Of a DNA stretch of 64,000 nt, positions 16,188-25,131 are shown in pieces. The notes beneath the pieces were generated by a model. It had not been told where the DNA came from and did not search any database. It was given only the letters and a program-made list of their open reading frames with translations. A program made the position numbers and the translations under genes. The DNA is from Pseudocoprococcus catus (lineage in GTDB: Bacteria > Bacillota > Clostridia > Lachnospirales > Lachnospiraceae). Numbering within the stretch: the stretch's first letter is position 1; each line of letters opens with the position of its first letter. Where the stretch lies: NCBI RefSeq assembly GCF_019734885.1, contig NZ_JAAXCM010000020.1:334800-398799 (forward strand), read 5' to 3'.

Positions 16188-16696
16188 AAAAGGTTCTGGC
16201 TTATGGCGGGATGATTCTTCTTTTTGTGCTGCTGCAATGCTCATTTTTTACACATTTGAGTCTGGCTGATGTTGTACCGAATCTGCTGATCATTCTGACA
16301 GCTTCCATTGCAATCATCAACGGGAGTCTGGAGGGATGTCTGGTCGGATTTTTCAGCGGATTGCTGCTGGATCTGATGTTTGGACCTTATATTGGCATGT
16401 ATGCCTTTGGCTATCTGCTGTGCGGATATCTGACAGGTATCGGCAATCGCATTTTTTACAAAGAGGATATTACATTTCCTGTATTAATGATCGCTGCGGC
16501 AGATTTGTTTTACGGATGCTATATGTACATTTTCGGCTTTATGATCCGAGGCAGATTGAATGTGCTGTTTTATCTGAGGAGAATCATTTTACCGGAGGCG
16601 GTATATACTGTCATTATTGCGGTTTTCCTTTACAGAATCATATTAATTATTACTGAACACTTACAGAAAAAAGGAAGTGAGAACCTAATTGTTTAA
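16184..16696 (+). CDS. mreD: Rod shape-determining protein MreD
   Basis: 170 residues, nearly all membrane, with five or six predicted helices and the conserved lead-in after the first helix (LADVVPNLLIILTASIAI). The ATG overlaps the mreC stop by 4 bp, and its own end overlaps the PBP2 start by 8 bp, so the three products are translationally coupled. MreD is a membrane partner of MreC in the elongasome. Confidence 0.93.
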   Translation: MKKVLAYGGMILLFVLLQCSFFTHLSLADVVPNLLIILTASIAIINGSLEGCLVGFFSGLLLDLMFGPYIGMYAFGYLLCGYLTGIGNRIFYKEDITFPVLMIAAADLFYGCYMYIFGFMIRGRLNVLFYLRRIILPEAVYTVIIAVFLYRIILIITEHLQKKGSENLIV

Positions 16697-19487
16697 AAAT
16701 CTTCTTGAGGATTTACTGAATTATATTAAGACAAGAACTTTTGTACTTGGCGTTATCTGTGCTGTCATGATCGGTATCCTAGTGCATCGTTTGTTTGACC
16801 TTCAGATCATCAATGGCGAAGATTATCTGAATACTTTCACTTATCGTATTCAGAAAGATACAGAAATCGAGAGTCCCAGAGGAACCATTTATGATGTGAA
16901 TGGTGTGCCGTTGGCTTACAATAAATTGTCTTATTCGATCACATTGGAAGATAGTACGCTTCTGACAGATAATCAGACAAAGAATACAATGATTGCCAAG
17001 CTTGTGAATTTTGTTGAATCCACAGGCAATACGCTGATCTATGATATTCCCCTTCAGATGGATGAAGAGGGCAATATGAGCTTTAGTGCAGGAGAGGGCA
17101 CAGTTTTAAGATTTAAAAAGGATGTCTATAGTTCTGAGACACTGACAGATGAACAAAAGAATGCAACAGCGGAAGATGTTTATCAGTATATGAGAGGTAA
17201 GAAATTCTTTAATCTGGATGAATCTTATACGGATGAAGAAGCGCTTAAAATCTTATCAGTTCGTTTTGATCTCTGGATGAAGCGATACGAGAAGTACCTT
17301 TCTGTTACAGTTGCCAATGATGTCAATGACCAGCTGGTAGCTGCTGTCGAAGAAAACGCAGATGTTCTTCCGGGTGTTTCTGTCAAACAGGATTATACAA
17401 GAGTTTATGCAGACAGCAAGTATTTTTCCAATATTACCGGCTATATCGGTTCTATTTCAGAAGATGAACTGGCGGAGTACAAAGAACAGGGCAATGACAG
17501 TTATTCTTTGAATGATCAGATTGGTAAGGCAGGTGCGGAATCTTATTTTGAATCCAAGTTAAAAGGCACAAAGGGGTCGCAGAAGTTATATGTCAACAGT
17601 CTGGGGAGTGTGCTTGAAGTAGCAGAGAAAACAGATCCGGTTCCCGGGGAGGATGTGTATCTGTCTATTGATGCAGAACTTCAAAAGACAGCTTATGATA
17701 AAATTGAAGAAAGAATTGCCGGTATCCTGTTGACTTACATGTCTGATAAAACAACAAAGACAGACAGTGATGTCATGATACCGATCAAAGAATTTTATTA
17801 TGCACTGATCGATAATAATGTCATCAGCCTGGATCATTTAAGTGCCAGTGACGCGGATAATCAGGAAAAAACATTCTGGAATAATTATAAGAATTATGAA
17901 AGTGATACTTCATCTTCTATGGAAGATAAAATGGGAACAGCCCTTAAAGATCTGAATGACGAATATAAAAGCTATCTGATGATGGCTTATAATATGCTGA
18001 AGGACAGAGAAATATTAAATACAGGCAATCTGGATGACAATGATGAGACACTGTCAGAATGGAATGCAGGTAATATTAGCTTTAATGATCTGATAGAATA
18101 TGCCATCACAAAGGATATTGTTAACATCAGTTCCTTAAACCTGTCCAGTGATTATCTGAATACAGAAGAAATTTACAATGCGCTTCTTTCCTATGTTAAA
18201 GAGGAACTGCCTTTATATGAAGGCTTCGAAAAAAAAGCTATTTACTATATGCTTCAGAACGACTATATCAGCGGTGCAGACATCTGCCTGCTGCTGTATT
18301 CCCAGAATGTGTTGGAGAAAGATGATGATTATGAAAAATTATTGTCCGGTGATATGTCAGCCTACAATTTTATGTACACCAAGATCTATAATCTGGAGAT
18401 CACACCGGATATGCTGGCATTGCCGCCATGTTCCGGTTCTTATGTGGTGACGGATGTTGATACCGGAAAGGTGAAAGCACTTGTTTCTTATCCGGGATAT
18501 GATGCAAACCAGATCAATAATGTCAAGTACTATTCATCGTTGATCAATAATGAATCTTCGCCGTTATATAATCGTGCAACACAGCAGACATTGGCACCAG
18601 GTTCTACATTTAAGCCGATTTCAGCCATTGCCGGTCTGGAAGAAGGCGTGATTGATGAAGATACATGGATCACGGATAATGTCACCTACACGAAGGTTGA
18701 ACCTCATGCGAACTGTTGGGATTCATCCGGTCATGGTACCATTAATGTGGAACAGGCTATAGAATATTCCTGTAACTATTTCTTCTATGAGGTTGGTTAC
18801 AGATTGGGATCAAACAATAACACAACGGAGCTTAGTGACAGTAAGGGACTTACGTTATTAGCCAAATATGCATCCATGTTTGGCCTTGATTCTGTATCAG
18901 GTCTGGAACTTCCGGAGACAACGCCGAAGATTTCAGATGAAAGTATTGTACGTTCTGCTATTGGTCAGACAACGCATAATTACACAGCGGCTGAGTTGAC
19001 AAGATATGTGACGGCGATCGCCAATACCGGTAATTTATATCAGCTTTCCATTTTGGATAAGATTACAGACAGTGAAGGCAATGTGTTAGAGGAAAATCAG
19101 CCGAAGCTGACAAGCAAGATTGAATTAAAACAGAGCACATGGGATATTGTTCACAGAGGTATGTACAAGGTATGTAATGAATCCTCTTACCGTTCAAAGA
19201 TGGGCAATCTTGAAGTAACGCTGGCTGGTAAATCCGGTACAGCGCAGGTATCTGAAACTTTACCTAACCACGGATTGTTTATCGGTTATGCACCTTATGA
19301 AAAGCCGGAAGTGGCAGCAACACTGATCATTCCAAATGGTCATGGTTCATCCAATGTCCTGGATCTTTATGCAGATCTGATGTGTTACTATTTTAATGTA
19401 CCATATAACAATTCATCTGATGAAGAGGGTGAATCAACAACAGCGAGAACAGCGAATATTCCTGCTCAGGATATTCGGACCGATTAA
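16689..19487 (+). CDS. mrdA: Penicillin-binding protein 2, elongasome transpeptidase
   Basis: Cross-links peptidoglycan during elongation, with RodA as glycosyltransferase partner. A TTG start at 16689 lies within mreD behind AGGAAGTGAG. One membrane helix (about 17-38) is followed by the dimerisation region (ESPRGTIYDVNG). The transpeptidase motifs are S639-TFK (SxxK), S694-C-N (SxN) and K848-S-G-T. The protein has 932 residues, about 250 more than usual. The excess is an Asp/Asn/Ser/Tyr-rich helical segment at about residues 345-578, inserted just before the start of the transpeptidase core (SYVVTDVDTGKVKALVS). All catalytic motifs are intact. Confidence 0.95.
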   Translation: MFKNLLEDLLNYIKTRTFVLGVICAVMIGILVHRLFDLQIINGEDYLNTFTYRIQKDTEIESPRGTIYDVNGVPLAYNKLSYSITLEDSTLLTDNQTKNTMIAKLVNFVESTGNTLIYDIPLQMDEEGNMSFSAGEGTVLRFKKDVYSSETLTDEQKNATAEDVYQYMRGKKFFNLDESYTDEEALKILSVRFDLWMKRYEKYLSVTVANDVNDQLVAAVEENADVLPGVSVKQDYTRVYADSKYFSNITGYIGSISEDELAEYKEQGNDSYSLNDQIGKAGAESYFESKLKGTKGSQKLYVNSLGSVLEVAEKTDPVPGEDVYLSIDAELQKTAYDKIEERIAGILLTYMSDKTTKTDSDVMIPIKEFYYALIDNNVISLDHLSASDADNQEKTFWNNYKNYESDTSSSMEDKMGTALKDLNDEYKSYLMMAYNMLKDREILNTGNLDDNDETLSEWNAGNISFNDLIEYAITKDIVNISSLNLSSDYLNTEEIYNALLSYVKEELPLYEGFEKKAIYYMLQNDYISGADICLLLYSQNVLEKDDDYEKLLSGDMSAYNFMYTKIYNLEITPDMLALPPCSGSYVVTDVDTGKVKALVSYPGYDANQINNVKYYSSLINNESSPLYNRATQQTLAPGSTFKPISAIAGLEEGVIDEDTWITDNVTYTKVEPHANCWDSSGHGTINVEQAIEYSCNYFFYEVGYRLGSNNNTTELSDSKGLTLLAKYASMFGLDSVSGLELPETTPKISDESIVRSAIGQTTHNYTAAELTRYVTAIANTGNLYQLSILDKITDSEGNVLEENQPKLTSKIELKQSTWDIVHRGMYKVCNESSYRSKMGNLEVTLAGKSGTAQVSETLPNHGLFIGYAPYEKPEVAATLIIPNGHGSSNVLDLYADLMCYYFNVPYNNSSDEEGESTTARTANIPAQDIRTD

Positions 19488-19577
19488 ATTCGTGCCGGGT
19501 TCTGCGTACACCCGAATTGAAAGATACTGAAGACAATGCAATAAAGAAAAAAGCAGATGTTTTCAGGAGGTTTGAGT

Positions 19578-20369
19578 ATGGGAGAAGTATTTGTGATCAC
19601 ATCCGGAAAAGGCGGTGTCGGAAAGACAACGTCAACAGCCAATATTGGTGCCGGGCTGGCAGCTGCAGACAAAAAAACAGTTTTGATCGATACAGATATT
19701 GGTCTGAGAAATCTGGATGTGGTCATGGGACTGGAAAATAGAATTGTCTACCATCTGGTAGATATCATCGAGGGTGGCTGTCGGATCAAGCAGGCACTGA
19801 TCAGGGACAGACGTTATCCCAATCTGTTTCTTCTGCCGTCAGCGCAGACAAGAGATAAGACCAGCGTTTCACCGGAGCAGATGAAAAAGCTGATCGAACA
19901 GCTGAGAGATGACTTTGATTATATTTTGATTGATTGTCCTGCCGGTATTGAGCGTGGCTTTTACAACGCCATTGCCGGTGCGGACAGAGCGATCATCGTG
20001 ACAACGCCGGAGGTATCAGCGATCCGGGATGCAGACCGCATCACAGGACTTTTAGAAGCTTCTCATATCAGGAATATTCATCTGATCGTCAATCGCATCC
20101 GGTACGATATGGTCAGAAGAGGAGATATGATGACTATCGAAGATATTGTTGATATTTTGTCACTGGATCTGATCGGAGTCATTCCGGATGATGAAAATGT
20201 GGTTGTGGCCACGAATCAGGGAGAAACACTAATCGGATCAGGAACTGCATCCGGCAAAGCCTATGAGAATATATGCAGACGGATTATGGGTGAAGAGGTG
20301 CCCCTGGCTTGTTATCCGCCCCGAAGAAGTTTCTTTTTCAGAGTTGCTGATTATCTGGTGCACAGGTAA
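19578..20369 (+). CDS. minD: Septum site-determining protein MinD
   Basis: 263 residues with the start at ATG 19578, 8 bp after AGGAGG. It has the deviant Walker A motif SGKGGVGKTTSTANIG (with both Lys residues), DTDIGLRNLDVVMGLENR, and the DCPAGIE block. The C-terminal SFFFRVADYLVHR is an amphipathic membrane-targeting helix. MinD is a membrane ATPase that positions division inhibition together with MinC and MinE. The usual upstream minC gene is absent: only 90 bp separate it from the PBP2 gene. Confidence 0.96.
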   Translation: MGEVFVITSGKGGVGKTTSTANIGAGLAAADKKTVLIDTDIGLRNLDVVMGLENRIVYHLVDIIEGGCRIKQALIRDRRYPNLFLLPSAQTRDKTSVSPEQMKKLIEQLRDDFDYILIDCPAGIERGFYNAIAGADRAIIVTTPEVSAIRDADRITGLLEASHIRNIHLIVNRIRYDMVRRGDMMTIEDIVDILSLDLIGVIPDDENVVVATNQGETLIGSGTASGKAYENICRRIMGEEVPLACYPPRRSFFFRVADYLVHR

Positions 20370-20384
20370 AGGGGAGGTGAGACA

Positions 20385-20660
20385 ATGTTTTCTTTCCTTT
20401 TTAAACGATCCGTAAAGGTTTCGGGCAAGGTGGCAAGCAGGCGCCTGAAACAGCTTTTGATGGCAGACAGGGTATCCTGTCCTGCAGAAATCACAGATAG
20501 CATTTATACAGATATTGTCTCTGTACTAAGCAAATATGTTGAAATAGATACACAGAACATAGACATTAAAATAACACAAAAAGAGAATCAGAATCGGTCC
20601 ATGGTACCGCTTCTGACTGTTTATGCTCCGTTTAAGGAAGTAAACCGTCATTCGGTATGA
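20385..20660 (+). CDS. minE: Cell division topological specificity factor MinE
   Basis: 91 residues. The N-terminal amphipathic MFSFLFKR membrane-binding segment is followed by the MinD-contact helix RLKQLLMADR and the C-terminal beta-alpha dimer domain (VEIDTQNIDIKITQKEN...LLTVYAPFK). It stimulates the MinD ATPase. It starts 15 bp behind minD with a GGGGAGGTGA ribosome site. Its presence next to minD makes the missing minC more striking. Confidence 0.93.
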   Translation: MFSFLFKRSVKVSGKVASRRLKQLLMADRVSCPAEITDSIYTDIVSVLSKYVEIDTQNIDIKITQKENQNRSMVPLLTVYAPFKEVNRHSV

Positions 20661-20670
20661 TAGGAGAAAA

Positions 20671-21813
20671 ATGTTACAACGAAGAAAAAAAGAATTTCAG
20701 TATCATGCAAATAAATATAATGTTCATATGTATGATTTTCGCCTGATTTTGTATGTATGGGTACTTAGTATTATAGGTATACTCGTTATTAACAGCGCGG
20801 CGGATGGGTTTGCAGTCAAACAGCTGATGGGTTTTATCGGCGGATCAGTGGTGATGATATTTTTTTCACTTATTGACTATAATTATATTGCAAAATTCGA
20901 ATGGTTTTTGTATTCTATTAATATAGGTATGTTGATTGCTGTCAAGCTCTTGGGCATCAATGTGAATGGTGCTACAAGATGGTTTTCATTGGGGCCTTTT
21001 GGTACTTTTCAGCCATCAGAGCTCAGTAAGGTAATCATGCTGATTATTTTTGCACATCTCATCAGCGAACAGAAAGAGAAAATCAACAGTCTGACAACGA
21101 TTATCAAGATCGGTATTCTTTATGTGATCCCGATGCTCTTAGTCGCATTGGAGCCCGATCTGTCGACAACGCTTGTTTTTGCATTTTTATTCTGTACAAT
21201 GATGTTTGTGGGAGGTCTCAGCTACAAGATCATCGGTATCATATTGGGGATATCGGTACCGTTGGCAGGCCTGCTGATCTGGTATATTCAGCAGCCGGGA
21301 CAGATTTTACTCCATGGCTATCAGCTTCAGAGAATTTTGACGTTCCTTAATCCTTCTGATTACCTTTTGACAACCTATCATCAGCAATATAATTCAATCA
21401 TGGCAATCGGATCAGGAATGCTTACAGGTAAAGGGCTCAATAACAACACCATTACATCTGTAAAAGGCGGAAACTTTATATCCGAGCCGCAAACAGACTT
21501 TATTTTCGCAGTTGTGGGAGAAGAACTGGGATTTATAGGAAGCTGTGTGGTACTCGGATTACTCCTGCTGATCATTTTGGAATGTCTTCACATTGCCAAA
21601 GATGCAAGAGATATGAAAGGACGCCTGATTGCATCTGGAACTGCCGGTATTCTGATATTCCAGACTTTTGTCAATGTCAGTGTGGCCACAGGTATGCTGC
21701 CGAATACGGGGTTGCCGCTGCCTTTTGTCAGCTATGGTCTGAGTTCATTGCTGAGTAATTATATATGTATTGGTTTAGTTTTAAATGTTGGTTTACAGCG
21801 GAACAGGAGGTAA
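20671..21813 (+). CDS. rodA: Rod shape-determining protein RodA (SEDS glycosyltransferase)
   Basis: 380 residues with about ten membrane helices. Polymerises lipid II as partner of PBP2. SEDS family signatures are visible: GATRWFSLGPFGTFQPSELSK, ALEPDLSTTLVF, and the FISEPQTDFIFAVVGEELG stretch with the conserved Asp. The last segment LPLPFVSYGLSSLLSNYICIGLVLNV is the family C-terminal signature. The mreBCD-PBP2-minDE-rodA order places it in the same elongation/division cluster. Confidence 0.95.
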   Translation: MLQRRKKEFQYHANKYNVHMYDFRLILYVWVLSIIGILVINSAADGFAVKQLMGFIGGSVVMIFFSLIDYNYIAKFEWFLYSINIGMLIAVKLLGINVNGATRWFSLGPFGTFQPSELSKVIMLIIFAHLISEQKEKINSLTTIIKIGILYVIPMLLVALEPDLSTTLVFAFLFCTMMFVGGLSYKIIGIILGISVPLAGLLIWYIQQPGQILLHGYQLQRILTFLNPSDYLLTTYHQQYNSIMAIGSGMLTGKGLNNNTITSVKGGNFISEPQTDFIFAVVGEELGFIGSCVVLGLLLLIILECLHIAKDARDMKGRLIASGTAGILIFQTFVNVSVATGMLPNTGLPLPFVSYGLSSLLSNYICIGLVLNVGLQRNRR

Positions 21814-21819
21814 TGTTTT

Positions 21820-22215
21820 ATGAACATTGGTTTAGTAGCACATGACACAAAGAAAATGCTGATGCAGAATTTCTGTATTGCATACAGAGGAATTCTGGCA
21901 AGAAATGAATTATATGCGACAGGTACAACCGGTCGTTTAATAGAAGAAGTCACTAATCTGAATATCCACAAGTTCCTTGCAGGCCATCTTGGCGGTGAGC
22001 AGCAGCTTGGTGCGCAGATCGAGCATAACAATATCGATCTGATGATCTTTCTGAGAGATCCTTATACACCAAAGCGGCATGAACCGGATGCACATGCCAT
22101 TGTCAGCCTTTGTGATGCCCACAATATTCCCATCGCAACGAATCTTGCGACAGCAGAGTTGCTGATCAAGGCCCTTGACAGAGGCGATCTTGAATGGCGT
22201 GAATTTTACAAGTAA
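21820..22215 (+). CDS. mgsA: Methylglyoxal synthase
   Basis: Converts dihydroxyacetone phosphate to methylglyoxal and phosphate, a bypass of lower glycolysis under phosphate limitation. It has 131 residues, close to the typical ~150 but short at the C-terminus. The family blocks are present: ALVAHDxKK-like start VAHDTKKM, TGTTGRLIEE, the GGEQQLGAQI block, and the catalytic/phosphate-site region FLRDPYTPKRHEPD. It lies 6 bp behind rodA, as in many Clostridia. No functional reason for that linkage is established. Confidence 0.94.
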   Translation: MNIGLVAHDTKKMLMQNFCIAYRGILARNELYATGTTGRLIEEVTNLNIHKFLAGHLGGEQQLGAQIEHNNIDLMIFLRDPYTPKRHEPDAHAIVSLCDAHNIPIATNLATAELLIKALDRGDLEWREFYK

Positions 22216-22226
22216 ACAGGTGAAGA

Positions 22227-23219
22227 ATGATGAAGAAACTATTAGCAGCTGTTTGTGTATGCAGCATGCTTTTATGCGGTTGTCAGAGTCAGGGGACCTA
22301 TCTGAAACCGTACGCAGGTGTAACTGCCAGTAAGACAGCAGATGTATCATCTATGATCGATACACGTGTATGGGAAGGATTTGCGGCGGATCTCGGTGTC
22401 GTATCCGTAGATGACAGTGAAAACGGCATTGATTCTGAGACGCTTTCTCAGATTGATGCCAAGGAAGTTTTTCTTACCGGAACAACAGACAGTACAGTAC
22501 TCACTGCTTATAATATTTATACTCAGATGCCGCCGGCAAGTATTACCAAGATATTGACAGCCCTTGTGGCCCTTCAGAGTGTCAGCGATAAAGATCTGGA
22601 TCAGGAGGTCACATTGACAGATGATGTGAATATCGATGTGGCAGACGCACAGGTCTGCGGCTTTAAGCCCGGAGATAAGATGACACTTCGAACGTTGCTT
22701 TACTGCATGCTGATCTATTCAGGCAATGATGCAGCCAATGCAGTGGCATCGGCTGTCAGTGGCGGTGATATTCCGGCTTTCTGCGATAAGATGAATGAGA
22801 CAGTTGCAAAGCTTGGTGCAACACAGACACATTTTGTGACTCCGAATGGTCTGGATGATCCGGATCATTATACAACAGCCTATGATCTCTATCTGATATT
22901 TAAGGAATGTCTGAAATACGATGTTTTCAAAGACGCTATTCATCAGGCCAGCTATACAGCAGACTTTACAAGAGACGGTCAGGAGATGCAGCAGACTTAT
23001 GAGACAACAAACTATTATCTGCTGGGTTACAAAACCCCTCCGGATGGTGTCAGCATTATCGGAGGCAAAACCGGAACCACAGATAATGCAGGCTTGTGTC
23101 TGATCCTGTATGTAGAAGATGCTTCAGGCAACGGGTATATATCTGTTTTGTTAGGTTGTCCGGATAAAGACACACTATATTCGAGTATGTCAAAATTATT
23201 ATCAAAAATTCGCAAATAA
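22227..23219 (+). CDS. D-alanyl-D-alanine carboxypeptidase, lipoprotein
   Basis: 330 residues. The signal peptide ends in a lipobox LLCGC (Cys at about 19), so the mature protein should be lipid-anchored. Serine peptidase S11 motifs are present: SxxK in ASITKIL, SxN in YSGNDAA, and KTG in GGKTGTT. It removes the terminal D-Ala from peptidoglycan stem peptides. It is short and has no clear C-terminal PBP5-like beta domain. It starts 11 bp behind mgsA and is probably the last gene of the shape cluster. It is the first of three S11 carboxypeptidases in this window. Confidence 0.92.
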   Translation: MMKKLLAAVCVCSMLLCGCQSQGTYLKPYAGVTASKTADVSSMIDTRVWEGFAADLGVVSVDDSENGIDSETLSQIDAKEVFLTGTTDSTVLTAYNIYTQMPPASITKILTALVALQSVSDKDLDQEVTLTDDVNIDVADAQVCGFKPGDKMTLRTLLYCMLIYSGNDAANAVASAVSGGDIPAFCDKMNETVAKLGATQTHFVTPNGLDDPDHYTTAYDLYLIFKECLKYDVFKDAIHQASYTADFTRDGQEMQQTYETTNYYLLGYKTPPDGVSIIGGKTGTTDNAGLCLILYVEDASGNGYISVLLGCPDKDTLYSSMSKLLSKIRK

Positions 23220-23222
23220 GCA

Positions 23223-23251
23223 TTGTATTTTTAGACAATTTATACTATAAT
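23223..23251 (+). promoter_or_regulatory. Putative promoter of the P-loop protein gene
   Basis: TTGTAT (23223-23228) and a consensus TATAAT (23246-23251) with a 17-bp spacer, directly behind the carboxypeptidase stop. Confidence 0.6.
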
Positions 23252-23260
23252 TAAGACAAA

Positions 23261-23285
23261 TAAATTATATTTTAAATATAATTTA
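23261..23285 (+). repeat. 25-bp perfect palindrome in the leader of the P-loop gene
   Basis: TAAATTATAT (23261-23270) and ATATAATTTA (23276-23285) are perfect 10-bp arms around TTTAA. It starts about 10 bp after the TATAAT box, so it covers the first transcribed bases. An operator or an AT-only mRNA hairpin are both possible. Confidence 0.65.
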
Positions 23286-23311
23286 CGTGTATATGCTAGG
23301 AGGAGATTACG

Positions 23312-23731
23312 ATGATACAGATTATATCAGGTGTAAAAGGTAAAGGAAAAACAAAGTTCTTGATTCAGAAAGCGAATGAAGCAGTGAAAGCTGCCAACGG
23401 CAGTGTTGTATATCTTGACAAGAATAATAAGCATATGTATGAATTAAGCAATCGTATCCGTCTGATCAATGTGGGAGATTTCCCTATTGATACATATGAT
23501 GCGTTTCTTGGTTTTATCTGTGGCCTGATTTCACAGGACAATGATCTGGAACATATGTTTTTTGACAGTTTTCTGACAATTGCAAGTGTATCAGATGACT
23601 ATGTTGGTTATGTATTATCCAAGTTGTCAGATATTTCTGAGAAGTTCCATGTTGATTTTACAATCAGCGTTTCTATCGATGCAGACAGTATTCCGGAAGA
23701 ATTTAAGAAAGATATTGTTATTTCATTATAG
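23312..23731 (+). CDS. Small P-loop NTPase-like protein of unknown function
   Basis: 139 residues. A Walker A-like motif GVKGKGKTKF is at residues 7-16, with VVYLDKNN and a later FFDSFL stretch that might supply a Walker B-like acid. No family function is known to me; related clostridial proteins carry only generic ATP-binding names. It has its own promoter with a palindrome behind it, an AGGAGG ribosome site and its own terminator, so it is a single-gene unit. Protein composition and codon use resemble those of neighbouring chromosomal genes. Confidence 0.75.
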   Translation: MIQIISGVKGKGKTKFLIQKANEAVKAANGSVVYLDKNNKHMYELSNRIRLINVGDFPIDTYDAFLGFICGLISQDNDLEHMFFDSFLTIASVSDDYVGYVLSKLSDISEKFHVDFTISVSIDADSIPEEFKKDIVISL

Positions 23732-23754
23732 GGAATATCATTATTTTTACAACC

Positions 23755-23794
23755 AAAAGCAGCAGAGGCATAGAAGTATGGTCTGCTGCTTTTT
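23755..23794 (+). terminator. Rho-independent terminator
   Basis: AAAAGCAGCAGA (23755-23766) and TCTGCTGCTTTT (from 23782) are perfect 12-bp arms followed by Ts. It ends the P-loop gene and lies between it and the convergent DUF378-like gene, which it could also terminate. Confidence 0.9.
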
Positions 23795-23828
23795 CCATGT
23801 CATCATGTGATAGAGATAATTAACAAAA

Positions 23829-24032
23829 TTATTCTGTTTTCAATTTCCAGAAAAGTATGAGTGAGTATATTCCGGCTATGCCGACGATGGCATAAATAAT
23901 CCTGCTGATTGCTGATAATTGTCCGAAAAGACTGGCAATCAGATCAAATCTGAAGAAACCGATCAGTCCCCAGTTAATGGCACCAATGATGATCAGTATG
24001 AGGGCAACAATGTCCAGCCAGTTCCTCTCCAT
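23829..24032 (-). CDS. Small membrane protein, DUF378 family
   Basis: 67 residues with two membrane helices. The pattern WLDIVALILIIIGAINWGLIGFF followed by ISRIIYAIVGIAGIYSL is characteristic of DUF378 proteins, whose function is unknown. A strong AAAGGAGGAA ribosome site precedes the ATG. It is a lone minus-strand gene between two plus-strand units. Confidence 0.85.
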   Translation of the reverse strand: MERNWLDIVALILIIIGAINWGLIGFFRFDLIASLFGQLSAISRIIYAIVGIAGIYSLILFWKLKTE

Positions 24033-24190
24033 GAAAATTCCTCCTTTTTGATAAAGAAAATGATATCATTATTATTGTAAAAAGTGTGAAGATTATGCGT
24101 ACTTTATGATAAATTTGTGAAAAAGGGTTCCAATATAGGGCAAAAAAAGATATAATTGTATAATGCAGGTTTAAGTAAGGAGGACATAAA

Positions 24191-25126
24191 GTGTATTATT
24201 CTTATTCCAACTGGCTGAAAGAGCGATATGGAGAAAAGGTATATAAACTTCCGGTAAATCTTCCTGTAGCCTGCCCGAATCGATGTAGCGGTCAGAAAGG
24301 CTGCAGTTTTTGCTCTGATCAGGGGACCGGGTTTGAAGCCGGATGGGAGCCTGAATCGGTGACCGAGCAGATGCAGCATGTCAGGCAGATTGTGGAGAAA
24401 CGTTATAAAGCCCATAAATTCATCGCATATTTTCAGAACTATACGAATACATATATGCCAATGGAGCAGTTTAAGGCATATTTGACAGAAGCTTCATGTT
24501 TTCCGGATATTGTGGAGATATCTGTATCAACGCGGCCGGATTGTATACGCAGGGATTATCTTCAGTGTATGGCTGATCTTCAGGAGAGGACAGACATTCA
24601 GATCAATATTGAATTGGGACTTCAGACGGCCAATTATCATACACTGGACAGGATTAACAGAGGACATGGCCTGGCAGAATATATAGATGCCATGCTTGCC
24701 ATCAGACAGTATCCATTTACGACATGCACGCATTTAATTGCCAATCTTCCCGGGGATACTGTGAGAGACGCTGTTGAGACAGCCAGAATTGTATCTGTGT
24801 TGGGGACAGATATTGTGAAGATCCATTCTCTTTATATTGCAAAGGACAGTCGGATGGCAGAAGACTATTGTGACGGACATCTGGATATCTGCAGCAAGGA
24901 AGAATATTTTGAGCGAATCAGACGGATGCTTGAGAATATGGCTCCCTCCATTGCGGTAGAGCGGTTATTCAGCCGGATCCCGGAGAAGGATGCAGTATTT
25001 TGCAACTGGCAGACAAGCTGGTGGAAATTGAAGGATGAATTTGAAGCATATATGAGGGCCTGTAACAGTTATCAGGGGAAATACTTTAATTATAGAGACG
25101 GTTCAGCACTAAAAGGAGTTTTTTGA
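24191..25126 (+). CDS. TIGR01212 family radical SAM protein (YhcC-like)
   Basis: 311 residues with a GTG start at 24191 behind AAGGAGGA. The cysteine cluster CPNRCSGQKGCSFC (about residues 21-34) supplies the radical SAM iron-sulfur ligands in the spacing of this family. Other family blocks are YFQNYTNTY and IELGLQTAN. The Elp3-like fold suggests a tRNA or protein modification, but no reaction is established. The CSGQ insert makes an extra Cys close to the first ligand. A tandem TATAATTGTATAAT sequence upstream (24151-24164) may hold the promoter. Confidence 0.9.
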   Translation: MYYSYSNWLKERYGEKVYKLPVNLPVACPNRCSGQKGCSFCSDQGTGFEAGWEPESVTEQMQHVRQIVEKRYKAHKFIAYFQNYTNTYMPMEQFKAYLTEASCFPDIVEISVSTRPDCIRRDYLQCMADLQERTDIQINIELGLQTANYHTLDRINRGHGLAEYIDAMLAIRQYPFTTCTHLIANLPGDTVRDAVETARIVSVLGTDIVKIHSLYIAKDSRMAEDYCDGHLDICSKEEYFERIRRMLENMAPSIAVERLFSRIPEKDAVFCNWQTSWWKLKDEFEAYMRACNSYQGKYFNYRDGSALKGVF

Positions 25127-25131
25127 TTTAA

